Shown: piece by piece, positions 41,426-50,186 of the stretch
How the letters are laid out: each line of letters begins with the position of its first letter
Numbering within the stretch: the stretch's first letter is position 1
DNA from: Aeromicrobium endophyticum
GTDB lineage: Bacteria; Actinomycetota; Actinomycetes; Propionibacteriales; Nocardioidaceae
Reading direction: 5' to 3'
NCBI RefSeq assembly: GCF_003586285.1
Contig: NZ_QUBR01000001.1
Location: 1,364,001-1,428,000 of the forward strand
DNA: 64,000 bases
Notes under the pieces: generated by a model
The model's input: the letters and a program-made list of their open reading frames with translations, nothing else
Databases searched by the model: none
Told to the model about the DNA's origin: nothing
Position numbers and translations under genes: made by a program

Positions 41426-42535
41426 ATGAAGACCAACGCAGCTGTCATCCACGCCGTCGGCGAGGAGTGGAAGGTCCAGGAGCTCGACCTCAACGAGCCC
41501 GGCGACAACGAGGTCCGGATCAAGGTCATGGCCAGCGGGCTGTGCCACTCCGACGACCACTTCGTGACGGGTGACCTCGCGGTGGACCTGCCGATGGTCG
41601 GCGGGCACGAGGGCGCCGGCATCGTCGAGGCCGTCGGCTCGAAGGTCACCAAGGTCAAGGTCGGCGACCACGTCGCGACCCTGTTCATCCCCGCCTGCGG
41701 GCAGTGCGAGTACTGCGCCCGTGGCATGCAGTACATCTGCAACAACGGCGCCGGCATGGAGACCGGCATGGGCATGGACGGCAACGCGCACTTCCACGAC
41801 GCCGACGGCAACGCGGTCGGTGGCGTGACCCGCCTGGGCACGTTCTCCAACTACCTCGTGTGCCACGAGATGCAGACCGTCAAGCTGCCCGAGGACATCC
41901 CGTTCGAGCTGGCCTGCCTGGCCTCGTGCGGCGTGGCGACGGGCTTCGGCGCGGCGGTCAACGGCGGCGTCAAGCCCGGCGACGTCGTGCTGGTGCTCGG
42001 CCTCGGCGGCGTCGGCGCCAACGCGGTGCAGGGCGCCAAGCACGCCGGTGCCGACCACATCATCGTGATCGAGCCGGTCGAGGCCAAGCACGACCAGGCC
42101 AAGGTGTTCGGCGCCACCGAGGCGTACGCCTCGATCCCCGACGCCCAGTCGCGCATCGACCACCTGACGAACGGCCAGGGCGTCGACGTCGCGCTGATCA
42201 CGGTCGGTCGCGTCGACGGCGACATCATCGGCGACGCGTTCCGCGCGGTCGGCAAGGCCGGCACCTGCGTGCTCGTCTCGGTCGGCCAGGCCGCCGAGGG
42301 CATCTCGATCAGCCCGCAGGACTTCACCAACTTCGCCAAGCACTTCCAGGGCGTCATGTACGGCAACTGCAACCCGACCGCCGACATCCCCAAGCTGCTG
42401 AAGATGTACAAGGACGGCACGCTCAAGCTCGACGAGCTCGTGACGCGCCGCTACTCGCTCGACCAGATCAACGAGGCCGTCGACGACATGCACGCCGGAC
42501 GCAACATCCGCGGCGTCGTCGTCCACGAGCACTGA
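41426..42535 (+). CDS. NDMA-dependent (mycofactocin-type) zinc alcohol dehydrogenase
   Basis: 369 aa. Members of this subfamily are nicotinoproteins: NAD stays bound and mycofactocin is thought to be the external electron acceptor, replaced in vitro by the dye NDMA. Catalytic zinc ligands Cys40 (GLCHSDD) and His61-Glu62 (GGHEGAG); structural zinc Cys91, 94, 97 and 105. The insertion NNGAGMETGMGMDG after the structural zinc is characteristic of the subfamily. NAD motif GLGGVGANAVQGA. Its presence about 10 kb after mftG strongly links this island to mycofactocin. AAAGG lies 9 nt upstream of the ATG. Confidence 0.88.
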   Translation: MKTNAAVIHAVGEEWKVQELDLNEPGDNEVRIKVMASGLCHSDDHFVTGDLAVDLPMVGGHEGAGIVEAVGSKVTKVKVGDHVATLFIPACGQCEYCARGMQYICNNGAGMETGMGMDGNAHFHDADGNAVGGVTRLGTFSNYLVCHEMQTVKLPEDIPFELACLASCGVATGFGAAVNGGVKPGDVVLVLGLGGVGANAVQGAKHAGADHIIVIEPVEAKHDQAKVFGATEAYASIPDAQSRIDHLTNGQGVDVALITVGRVDGDIIGDAFRAVGKAGTCVLVSVGQAAEGISISPQDFTNFAKHFQGVMYGNCNPTADIPKLLKMYKDGTLKLDELVTRRYSLDQINEAVDDMHAGRNIRGVVVHEH

Positions 42536-42569
42536 GTCCGAGCCCCGCCTCCCTAAGGAGAACCACTGC

Positions 42570-44051
42570 ATGACTGTCACACAGACCCCCGTCGACGCCC
42601 ACGCCCCCATCGAGCACACCCAGCTGCTGATCGGCGGTGAGTTCGTCGACGCCCTCGACGGCAAGGTGTTCGACACCGTCAACCCGTCGACCGGCGAGGT
42701 CATCACCCAGGTGGCCGAGGGTAGCGCCGCCGACGTCGACCGCGCCGTGGCCGCCGCCCGTGAGGCCTTCGAGCGCGGCCCCTGGTCGCGCATGAAGCCC
42801 AACGAGCGCGCCGCCTGCCTGTGGCGCCTCGGCGACCTGCTGCTCGAGGACGCCGCCGAGATCGGCCGCATCGAGACCCTCGACCAGGGCAAGCCGTACT
42901 CGTTCGCGACCGGCGGCGACGTGCCCTCGGCCGCCGGTCTGTTCCACTACATGTCGGGCTTCGCGACCAAGCTTGAGGGCTCGACGATCCCGATCTCGGC
43001 CCCCGGCAACTTCCACACCTACACGCGCCGCGAGGCGCTCGGCGTGGTCGGCCTGATCGTGCCGTGGAACTTCCCGCTGACGATCAGCGCCTGGAAGCTG
43101 GCCCCGGCGCTCGCGGCGGGCAACACCGTCGTGCTCAAGCCGGCCGAGGCGACGCCGCTGTCGGCGCTGCGCCTGGGCCGGCTGGCCCTCGAGGCGGGCT
43201 TCCCGCCCGGCGTCTTCAACGTCGTCAACGGCTACGGGTCGACGGTGGGTCAGCGACTCGCCGAGCACCCCGACGTCGACAAGGTCTCGTTCACGGGATC
43301 GACCGCGACGGGTCGCCGCATCCTCGACGCCGCCAAGGGCAACCTGAAGCGCGTCACCCTCGAGCTGGGCGGCAAGAGCGCCAACATCATCTTCCCCGAC
43401 GCCGACATCGAGGCCGCGATCGCGGGCTCCTCGGCCGGCATCTTCTTCAACGCCGGTCAGGCGTGCGCCGCTGCGTCGCGCCTGTACGTCCACGACGACG
43501 TCTACGACGAGGTCATCGCGGGCATGGCCGAGAAGGCTCGCCAGATCAAGGTCGGCGACGGCTTCGACCCGACCAGCGAGATCGGTCCCGTGGCCAGCCG
43601 CGAGCACTTCGAGCGCGTCAGCGGCTACCTCGACGTCGGCAAGAACGAGGGCGAGGTCGTCACGGGCGGCGCCCGCATCGGCGACCGCGGCTACTTCATC
43701 GAGCCCACGATCTTCGCCGGCGCGACGCAGGACTCCCGCATCATCAAGGAGGAGATCTTCGGCCCGGTCGTCGTGGCCAGCCGGTTCAGCGACACCGACG
43801 AGGTCGTCGCGATGGCCAACGACACCCGCTACGGCCTCGCGTCGGGCGTGTGGACGCAGAACGTCGCCACGGCGCACCAGATGGCGGCCCGCATCCAGGC
43901 CGGCACCGTGTGGGTCAACTCCTACGGCGTCTTCGACCCGTCGATGCCGTTCGGCGGCATGAAGGAGTCGGGCTGGGGTCGCGAGATGGGTCACGACGTC
44001 ATGCACGACTACACCGACGTCAAGACGGTGTGCGTCAACATCGATGGCTGA
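42570..44051 (+). CDS. Aldehyde dehydrogenase family protein
   Basis: 493 aa NAD(P)-dependent aldehyde dehydrogenase. Oxyanion/NAD motifs PWNFPLTISAWKLAPALAAG and FTGSTATGRRI, catalytic Glu in LELGGKSANIIF (about residue 265), nucleophile Cys299 in NAGQACAAASR, and EEIFGPVV near 395. All catalytic residues are intact. It lies 34 nt after the alcohol dehydrogenase with AAGGAGAA upstream, so it most likely oxidises the aldehyde formed by that enzyme. Its last codons overlap the second gntR gene by 8 nt. Confidence 0.92.
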   Translation: MTVTQTPVDAHAPIEHTQLLIGGEFVDALDGKVFDTVNPSTGEVITQVAEGSAADVDRAVAAAREAFERGPWSRMKPNERAACLWRLGDLLLEDAAEIGRIETLDQGKPYSFATGGDVPSAAGLFHYMSGFATKLEGSTIPISAPGNFHTYTRREALGVVGLIVPWNFPLTISAWKLAPALAAGNTVVLKPAEATPLSALRLGRLALEAGFPPGVFNVVNGYGSTVGQRLAEHPDVDKVSFTGSTATGRRILDAAKGNLKRVTLELGGKSANIIFPDADIEAAIAGSSAGIFFNAGQACAAASRLYVHDDVYDEVIAGMAEKARQIKVGDGFDPTSEIGPVASREHFERVSGYLDVGKNEGEVVTGGARIGDRGYFIEPTIFAGATQDSRIIKEEIFGPVVVASRFSDTDEVVAMANDTRYGLASGVWTQNVATAHQMAARIQAGTVWVNSYGVFDPSMPFGGMKESGWGREMGHDVMHDYTDVKTVCVNIDG

Positions 44052-44760
44052 CACCTTCCGGCTGGACGGCGTCCTGCCGATCGACCGCAGCAACCTGACC
44101 CTGGCCGACAAGGTCGAGGCCCGGGTGCGGCACCAGATCGTCCAGGGCGAACGTCCGACCGGGTCGCGGCTCAACGAGGTCGAGATCGCTGCCGACCTCG
44201 GGGTGAGCCGCGGCCCGGTGCGCGAGGCGCTCCAGCGTCTGGCGCACCTCGGCCTGGTCACCCTCGAGTCGCACCGCGGAGCGTTCGTCCGGCGGCTCGA
44301 CCTCGACGAGGTGCACGAGCTGTTCGAGGTGCGCATCGCCCTGGAGTGCGAGGCCGCCGAGCTGGCGGCCGCGCGCATCGGCGACGACGGCCTGCGCGAG
44401 CTCGACCGGTTGCAGGAGGCCACGGTCTCCGAGGTCATCCAGGGCCAGCAGCCCGGCGTGTTCGACACCCTCGACGTCCACGACCTGATCGTGCGGCACG
44501 CGGGCAACGTCCGGCTGGCGCAGGCCGTGGCGCAGGTCAACGGCGAGCTGCGCCTGGCGCGGTCGCGGTCGGGGGCGAGCGGTCAGCGCGCCCACGAGGC
44601 CGTCGGCGAGCACCGCGAGCTCATCCGCGCGCTCACCTCGCGCGACGGCGAGGGCGCCCGCCTGTCCATGAAGTCACACCTGCAGGCCTCCCTGCAGAAC
44701 ACCCTGCAGATGCTGCGGGCCGCCGAGACGCGTCCCGCCGAAGGAGCCACCCGTGCCTGA
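44044..44760 (+). CDS. Second GntR/FadR-family regulator, embedded in the operon
   Basis: 238 aa. Winged helix at about residues 18-85 (DKVEARVRHQIVQGERPTGSRL, LGVSRGPVREALQRLAHLGLV, HRGAFVRRL) and an FCD domain with DVHDLIVRHAGN and VGEHRELIRALTSRD. It resembles the first GntR in layout (both have the HRGAFVR wing), so it could read the same or a related operator. It overlaps the aldehyde dehydrogenase gene by 8 nt and the OYE gene by 8 nt, so it is translated from the catabolic mRNA and can give feedback control. Confidence 0.87.
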   Translation: MADTFRLDGVLPIDRSNLTLADKVEARVRHQIVQGERPTGSRLNEVEIAADLGVSRGPVREALQRLAHLGLVTLESHRGAFVRRLDLDEVHELFEVRIALECEAAELAAARIGDDGLRELDRLQEATVSEVIQGQQPGVFDTLDVHDLIVRHAGNVRLAQAVAQVNGELRLARSRSGASGQRAHEAVGEHRELIRALTSRDGEGARLSMKSHLQASLQNTLQMLRAAETRPAEGATRA

Positions 44761-45829
44761 CACGATCTTCACCCCCTGGAAGCTCGGCCGCGTCGAGCTG
44801 GCCAACCGCGTCGTCATGGCCCCCATGACCCGCAACCGTGCCGACGTCGCAGGCGTGCTGCCCGACAGCGCGATCGACTACTACCGGCAGCGGGCGGGCG
44901 CCGGCCTGATCGTCAGCGAGGCGACGCAGCCCAGCGCGGCCGGCCAGGGCTACCCCGGCACGCCGGGCATCCACACCGACGAGCAGCAGGCCCAGTGGGC
45001 CCGCATCGCGGACGCCGTGCACGAGGCGGGCGGACGCCTGTTCGTGCAGCTGATGCACACCGGACGCATCGGGCACCCGAGCCTGCTGCCCGAGGGCTGC
45101 GAGGTGCTGGCGCCCAGCGCCGTCCGCGCCGACCTCGAGGTCACGACGGCCGACGGCGAGACCGTGCCGTGCCCCGAGCCCCGCGCCATGACGACCGACG
45201 AGATCACCACGATCGTGCACGACTACGCGTCGGCGGCCGCTCGTGCCGTCGCCGCGGGTGCCGACGGCATCGAGATCCACGCCGCCAACGGCTACCTGCC
45301 CCACCAGTTCCTGTCGCCCGGCACCAACGAGCGCACCGACGAGTACGGCGGATCGCCCGCGGGCCGCGCCCGGTTCCTCGTCGAGGTCGCCCGCGCGTGC
45401 GCCGACGCGATCGGCGCCGACCGCGTGGGCATCCGCATCTCGCCGGGCGGCCAGTTCAACGACATGCGCGACCGCGACAACGAGGACACCTACCTGACCC
45501 TCGTCGACGAGCTCGCCGGCGACGGCTTCGCCTACCTGCACACGCTGCGCGGCCGCACCTCGACGCTGCACGAGGAGCTGCGCCGCCGCTGGCCCACGAC
45601 GTACGTCGTCAACACCGGCTACATGGGCTCCAGCGAGCTCGACGAGGTGACGCCGATCGTCGAGGACGGTGTCGCCGACCTGGTCAGCGTCGGGCGACTC
45701 TTCATCTCCAACCCCGACCTGGTCGAGCGGTGGCGTCTCGGCCTCGAGCGGTCGACGTGGGACGAGGACACCTTCTACACCGGTGGCGACACCGGCTACA
45801 CCGACTACCCCAGCGCGACCTCGCGCTGA
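44753..45829 (+). CDS. NADH:flavin oxidoreductase, Old Yellow Enzyme family
   Basis: 358 aa FMN (beta/alpha)8 enzyme that reduces activated C=C bonds. NRVVMAPMTRNRAD at the N terminus, LFVQLMHTGRIGHPS, and substrate-binding HAANGYLPHQFLSPGTNERTDEYGGS. In NemA-type enzymes the pair is His-His or His-Asn; HAAN fits His-Asn. C-terminal FMN phosphate site VSVGRLFISNPDL. A GTG start overlaps the gntR stop. In this operon it would reduce an unsaturated intermediate. Confidence 0.9.
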   Translation: MPDTIFTPWKLGRVELANRVVMAPMTRNRADVAGVLPDSAIDYYRQRAGAGLIVSEATQPSAAGQGYPGTPGIHTDEQQAQWARIADAVHEAGGRLFVQLMHTGRIGHPSLLPEGCEVLAPSAVRADLEVTTADGETVPCPEPRAMTTDEITTIVHDYASAAARAVAAGADGIEIHAANGYLPHQFLSPGTNERTDEYGGSPAGRARFLVEVARACADAIGADRVGIRISPGGQFNDMRDRDNEDTYLTLVDELAGDGFAYLHTLRGRTSTLHEELRRRWPTTYVVNTGYMGSSELDEVTPIVEDGVADLVSVGRLFISNPDLVERWRLGLERSTWDEDTFYTGGDTGYTDYPSATSR

Positions 45830-45846
45830 CGAAAGGAAGGCACGAC

Positions 45847-46584
45847 ATGGTCGATCTCTCAGGCAAGGTGGCCGTCGTCACCGGCGGCGCGTCCGGCATC
45901 GGGGCGGCGACGGTCGAGGTGCTGCGAGGAGCGGGCGCGACCGTCGTCGCGTGGGACCTCACCGACGCTCCCGGCGTCGTGGGCACCGACATCACCGACT
46001 CCGCGTCGGTGCAGCGCGCGGCCGACGCCGCCGTGGCCGAGCACGGCCAGGTCGACATCCTGGTCAACTGCGCAGGCATCATCACCGCCAACCTGCCGGC
46101 CCAGGACGTCGACCCCGACGACTTCCGGCGCACGTACGACGTCAACGTCGTCGGCACCTTCAACACCAGCAAGGCGCTGTACGCGACCCTCAAGGCGTCC
46201 GGCACGGGCGCGATCGTCAACGTCGCCTCGCAGGCGGCGCTCGTGAGCCTGCCCGACCAGTCGGCGTACTCGGCGTCGAAGGGTGCCGTCGCCGCCCTCA
46301 CGCGGTCGCTCGCGATCGACTGGGCCCCCGACAACATCCGTGTCAACGCGGTCTGCCCCGGCTTCACGCTCACGCCGATGGCCAAGCAGCAGATGACCCC
46401 CGAGCTCGACGCCGCCGTGTCGGCCCGCGTGCCCCTGGGCCGCATGTTCGAGCCCGAGGAGATCGGCCAGACGATCGCGTACCTGGCGTCGTCGTGGTCG
46501 TCGGCCGTGACCGGTGTCGTGATGGCGGTCGACGGCGGATGGACCGCGGGCCAGCCCGCGCTGCCCATGGGCGGTGCCTCGTGA
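45847..46584 (+). CDS. Short-chain dehydrogenase/reductase 1
   Basis: 245 aa classical SDR. TGGASGIG (residues about 12-19, cofactor loop), VNCAGI, catalytic Ser in VNVASQAALV, YSASK (Tyr/Lys) and the PGFTLTP loop. The end of beta-2 is Asp (WDLTD), favouring NAD(H). It follows the OYE gene by 17 nt with GAAAGGAAGG upstream and overlaps SDR 2 by 4 nt. It does not show the insertions of mycofactocin-coupled SDRs. It likely oxidises or reduces a hydroxy-acyl or alcohol intermediate. Confidence 0.9.
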   Translation: MVDLSGKVAVVTGGASGIGAATVEVLRGAGATVVAWDLTDAPGVVGTDITDSASVQRAADAAVAEHGQVDILVNCAGIITANLPAQDVDPDDFRRTYDVNVVGTFNTSKALYATLKASGTGAIVNVASQAALVSLPDQSAYSASKGAVAALTRSLAIDWAPDNIRVNAVCPGFTLTPMAKQQMTPELDAAVSARVPLGRMFEPEEIGQTIAYLASSWSSAVTGVVMAVDGGWTAGQPALPMGGAS

Positions 46585-47348
46585 CGGGACGCCTCGACGG
46601 CAAGATCGCCTGGGTCTCGGGCGCCAGCTCGGGCATCGGGCGCGGTGCGGCCGAGCGCCTCGGCGCCGACGGCGCCACGGTCGTGCTGCTGGGCCGCGAC
46701 GAGCAGCGGCTCGCCGAGGCGGCCCAGGCGTCCGGCCCGAGTGCCGTGACGGCGGCCTTCGACGTCGCCTCGCAGGACGACGTCGACGCGCACGTGCCGG
46801 GCCTGCTCGAGCAGCACGGCGCGCCCGACGTGGTGGTGCACGCCGCGGGCATCACGGTGGTGGGAGCCCTTGACGCGCTCAGCCCGCAGGAGTGGCACCA
46901 CCAGATGGACGTCAACCTGACCAGCCTGTTCCTGCTCAACCGTCACCTGTGGCCCGCCATGGTGCCGCGCGGCGGCTCGGTCATCACGCTGGGCTCGACG
47001 GCGTCGTTCGCCGGGTTCCCGCAGGACGCCGCGTACGTCGCCTCGAAGGGCGCGATCCTCGCCATGACCAAGGCGATGGCGCTCGACGGCGGCCCGCACG
47101 GCATCCGCGTCAACTCGGTCTGCCCCGGCTTCATCCTGACGCCCAACCTGCAGGGCTACTTCGACGCGCAGGACGACCCGGCCGGTGCCGCGGCCGGCGC
47201 CGGCGCCGCAGCCCCCCTCGGCAGGATGGGGAGCCCGGCCGACATCGCCGGCGCCATCTCGTACCTCGCCTCCGACGACGCCTCGTTCGTCACCGGCACG
47301 TCGATCCTGGTCGACGGCGGGTTGATGGCCAAGGTGCCGACGGCCTGA
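46581..47348 (+). CDS. Short-chain dehydrogenase/reductase 2
   Basis: 255 aa classical SDR. SGASSGIGRG cofactor loop, VHAAGI, catalytic Ser in GSTASFAGF, YVASK, and PGFILTP. LLGRDEQRL after beta-2 (Gly-Arg) suggests NADP(H) preference, unlike SDR 1. A GTG start overlaps the SDR 1 stop. Near the C terminus an Ala/Gly-rich loop (DDPAGAAAGAGAAAPLGRMG) replaces the usual substrate-lid sequence. Two SDRs with different predicted cofactors side by side may perform successive or opposite redox steps. Confidence 0.88.
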   Translation: MTGRLDGKIAWVSGASSGIGRGAAERLGADGATVVLLGRDEQRLAEAAQASGPSAVTAAFDVASQDDVDAHVPGLLEQHGAPDVVVHAAGITVVGALDALSPQEWHHQMDVNLTSLFLLNRHLWPAMVPRGGSVITLGSTASFAGFPQDAAYVASKGAILAMTKAMALDGGPHGIRVNSVCPGFILTPNLQGYFDAQDDPAGAAAGAGAAAPLGRMGSPADIAGAISYLASDDASFVTGTSILVDGGLMAKVPTA

Positions 47349-47374
47349 GCCGTCACCGTCTGACATCGTTGCCG

Positions 47375-47390
47375 CCGGCCCGTGGGCCGG
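47375..47390. promoter_or_regulatory. Intercistronic GC hairpin before the flavoprotein gene
   Basis: CCGGCCC-GT-GGGCCGG, a perfect 7-bp inverted repeat in the 58-bp gap between SDR 2 and the flavoprotein gene, directly before the GAAAGGA ribosome-binding site. It could be a weak terminator or an mRNA processing/stability element that sets the dose of the last three genes. Confidence 0.4.
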
Positions 47391-47406
47391 TTCGAAAGGA
47401 ATCACC

Positions 47407-48810
47407 ATGACCTCCACACCTGCTCAGCCCGCCCACCCGGACGACATCGAGGTCGACGTGGACGTCGTCGTCGTGGGCGCCGGCGGCGGCGGTCTCGCCG
47501 CCGCCCTCGCAGCATCCGACGCCGGGGCGTCGGTCGTCGTGCTCGAGAAGCTCGACGCGCCCGGCGGCAACACGGCGCTGTCGACGGGATCCATCCCGGC
47601 CGCGGGGTCGCGCTTCCAGAGCGAGGCGGGGGTCGACGACGACCCCGACCGCATGACCGCCGACCTGCTGCGCCAGAGCGGCCCGCACGAGGCCGAGCAC
47701 CTGACCCGGCGCCTCGCCGAGACGTCGGCCTCGCTGGTCGAGTGGCTGGTCGACGACCACCAGGTCGCCCTGGCGCTCATCACCGACTACAAGCACGTGG
47801 GGCACTCCGTCACGCGCCTGCACGCGCCGGTCTCGCGCCGGGGCATCGACCTGTCGAACGACCTGGTGGCCGCGTGCCGCCGCGCCGGGGTCGACGTCGT
47901 GACGGGCAACCCCGTCACCGAGCTGGTGGTCGAGGACGGCGTCGTGCGCGGCGTGGTCGTCGAGGGTGACCGCACCGAGCGCTACGTCATCCGGGCCCGG
48001 GCCGTCGTGCTCGCGGCCAACGGATTCGCGGCCAACCGCGAGCTCGTGCAGCGGTGGGCCCCCGAGCTGGCCGGGCTGGAGTACTTCGGTGCCCACGGCT
48101 CGACGGGCGAGGCGATCGAGTGGGGCGTCGAGCTCGGCGGACGGCTGCGCAACCAGGCGGCCTTCCAGGGCTACGCCGCCGTGGCGTACCCGCACGGCTC
48201 GATCCTGTCGTGGACGACGGTCGAGAAGGGCGGCGTGCTGGTCGACGCCCGCGGCGTGCGGCTCGGCGACGAGATCGTCGGCTACTCCGGCTTCGCCACC
48301 GAGGTGCTCGGCGGCACCGCGCCGATCTGGGCCGTCTACGACAGCCGCATCCGCGACATCACCCTGCGCGAGGACGAGTTCGCCGACCTGGTCGCGATGG
48401 GCGGTGCCAAGGAGTGCGCGACGATCGACGAGCTCGCCGCCGTGGTCGGCGTCGATGCCGAGGCACTGCGGGCGACCCTCGACGACTACGCCGCCGCGGC
48501 CCGCGGCGAGCAGGTCGACACCCACGGCCGCACCGACTTCGGGCTGGCGCCGCTCGAGGCGCCGTACGTCGCGTCCCGCGTCTCGCCCGGTCTCTTCCAC
48601 ACGCAGGGCGGCCTCGACGTCGACCTCGACGGACGCGTCGTGCGCGAGGACGGCGGCACGGTGCCGGGTCTCTTCGCGGTCGGCGGCGTCGCCGCGGGCG
48701 TCAGCGGCCAGCAGGGCGGGCGGGGCTACTCGTCCGGCAACGGGCTGCTGACGGCGGTCGGTCTCGGCCGGCTCGCCGGTGCGGCTGCCGCGGCCGAGGT
48801 GCCTGCGTGA
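47407..48810 (+). CDS. FAD-dependent oxidoreductase, fumarate reductase/ketosteroid dehydrogenase-like
   Basis: 467 aa flavoprotein of the FAD_binding_2 family. Dinucleotide motif VVVVGAGGGGLAAALAASDAG (about residues 19-39), LEKLDAPGGNTALS, ANGFAANRELV, and C-terminal GLFAVGGVAAGVSGQQGGRGYSSGNGLLTAVGLGR, which contacts FAD. It has the usual FAD domain plus a capping domain (about 225-355). Relatives catalyse alpha,beta-desaturation or reduction of carboxylates (fumarate, urocanate, 3-ketosteroids). It overlaps the first MmgE/PrpD gene by 4 nt, so it probably supplies or consumes an unsaturated acid for that enzyme. Confidence 0.85.
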   Translation: MTSTPAQPAHPDDIEVDVDVVVVGAGGGGLAAALAASDAGASVVVLEKLDAPGGNTALSTGSIPAAGSRFQSEAGVDDDPDRMTADLLRQSGPHEAEHLTRRLAETSASLVEWLVDDHQVALALITDYKHVGHSVTRLHAPVSRRGIDLSNDLVAACRRAGVDVVTGNPVTELVVEDGVVRGVVVEGDRTERYVIRARAVVLAANGFAANRELVQRWAPELAGLEYFGAHGSTGEAIEWGVELGGRLRNQAAFQGYAAVAYPHGSILSWTTVEKGGVLVDARGVRLGDEIVGYSGFATEVLGGTAPIWAVYDSRIRDITLREDEFADLVAMGGAKECATIDELAAVVGVDAEALRATLDDYAAAARGEQVDTHGRTDFGLAPLEAPYVASRVSPGLFHTQGGLDVDLDGRVVREDGGTVPGLFAVGGVAAGVSGQQGGRGYSSGNGLLTAVGLGRLAGAAAAAEVPA

Positions 48811-50186
48811 CGACGGTGCCCGAGGGCTGGTCGGCCTGGCGCGAGCGGCTGGTCGCGCGCATCGACGCGGTCGACGCCACGACCTTGCTCGCCGACGACC
48901 GGCTGCGCAGCAAGGCCGCCCTCGTCGTGATGGACGACCTGGCCGCGATGCTGGTCGGTGCCACGCACCCCGAGGTCGTCGAGCTCGGCCGGGCGTTCTC
49001 GTCGCCCAGCTCGCCCGGCGAGGCCACCACGGTGCTGGGCGGCCGCGGTGCGCGCGACAAGACCGCAGCCCTCAACGCCGCTGCCTGCGGGTGGGACGAG
49101 CTCGACGAGGGCTACCGTCCGGCCACGTGCCACGGCGGTCTCTACACCGTCCCGGCCGCCGCGGCCGAGGGCGAGGCCACCGGCCGGACGGTCGGCGACG
49201 TGCTGGCCGCCGTCGTGGTGGGCTACGAGGTCGTGACGGCCTTCGCGCGGGCCTTCCCCGCGCCCAAACCGCTCGTGCTGCACCCGCACGCGACCCTCTC
49301 GCCGATCGGTGCGGCGGCCGCCGTGGCGTGGTTGCGCACCGGATCGGGCGAGGCCGTGCTGGCCGCGGTCGACGTGGCGGCGACCCTGTCGATGTCGGGA
49401 CCCTTCAGCCACGCGGTCTCCGGTGCGCAGGTGCGCAACGCCTGGGCCGGTGCCGGCGCGGTGCTCGGCTTCCTCGCCGTCGACCTCGCCACGGCCGGCC
49501 TGAACGGCGAGCCGACGGGAGCCGTCGACGTCTTCGCGGCGGGCTACGGGCAGGCCGCCGACGACGCGGAGATCGCCGGGCGCGACGAGCCCACGCCGTG
49601 GGCGATCCTCGACGGCTACCACAAGGTCTACGCGGCCTGCCAGTACACGCACTCGGCGCTCGAGGCGGCTCTCGAGCTGGCGCACGGCGACCTGGCCGAC
49701 GTCCCCAGCGCCGACATCGCCGAGGTCGTCGTCGAGACGCACCCCCTCGCCTACTCGCTCGACAACGCCGATCCGTCCACGACGCTCGCGGGCAAGTTCT
49801 CGCTGCCGCACGTCGTGGGCGCGGTGCTGGCGTCGGGACGCACCGATCCGTCGGTGTTCGACGAGTCGCTGCTGCACGACCAGACCGTCGCGCGGCTGCG
49901 CGGCCTGGTGCGGATCGCGGCCTTCGACCCGTTGCCGGAGGCGCCTCACGACCGTCCGGCGCGGGTCACGGTGCGACGCGCCGACGGCTCGTCGTCCGAG
50001 GTCGTCGTGCTGAGCGCCGTCGGCGGACCCGACCGTCCGCTCGAGCAGCAGCAGGTCCTCGACAAGATCGCCGACCTCACCTCGGCCGCGCCGGCGTTCG
50101 CCCCGCTGGCGCGTGCGCTCGTCGCGGGTCGAGAGCTCGACGCCCGCCCGTGGCACGACCTCGTCACCGAGGCGTGGCAGCGATGA
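48807..50186 (+). CDS. MmgE/PrpD family protein 1
   Basis: 459 aa. The family includes 2-methylcitrate dehydratase, cis-aconitate decarboxylase and iminodisuccinate epimerase, which act on small di- or tricarboxylates. Large helical domain with NAAACGWDELDEGYRPATCHGG (about residues 88-109; conserved Asp and His) and HPHATLSPIGAAAAVAWL, then a lid domain (EVVVETHPLAYSLDN; KFSLPHVVG). GYHKVYAACQYTHSALEA provides the conserved Lys/His region. It overlaps both neighbours by 4 nt. It is clearly diverged from the second copy, which argues for distinct reactions. Confidence 0.85.
   Translation: MTTVPEGWSAWRERLVARIDAVDATTLLADDRLRSKAALVVMDDLAAMLVGATHPEVVELGRAFSSPSSPGEATTVLGGRGARDKTAALNAAACGWDELDEGYRPATCHGGLYTVPAAAAEGEATGRTVGDVLAAVVVGYEVVTAFARAFPAPKPLVLHPHATLSPIGAAAAVAWLRTGSGEAVLAAVDVAATLSMSGPFSHAVSGAQVRNAWAGAGAVLGFLAVDLATAGLNGEPTGAVDVFAAGYGQAADDAEIAGRDEPTPWAILDGYHKVYAACQYTHSALEAALELAHGDLADVPSADIAEVVVETHPLAYSLDNADPSTTLAGKFSLPHVVGAVLASGRTDPSVFDESLLHDQTVARLRGLVRIAAFDPLPEAPHDRPARVTVRRADGSSSEVVVLSAVGGPDRPLEQQQVLDKIADLTSAAPAFAPLARALVAGRELDARPWHDLVTEAWQR

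Noticed and set aside
45847..47348. The two SDRs as mycofactocin-coupled SDRs
   Set aside because: Both are ~250-aa classical SDRs without the longer cofactor-shielding insertions expected of that subfamily.
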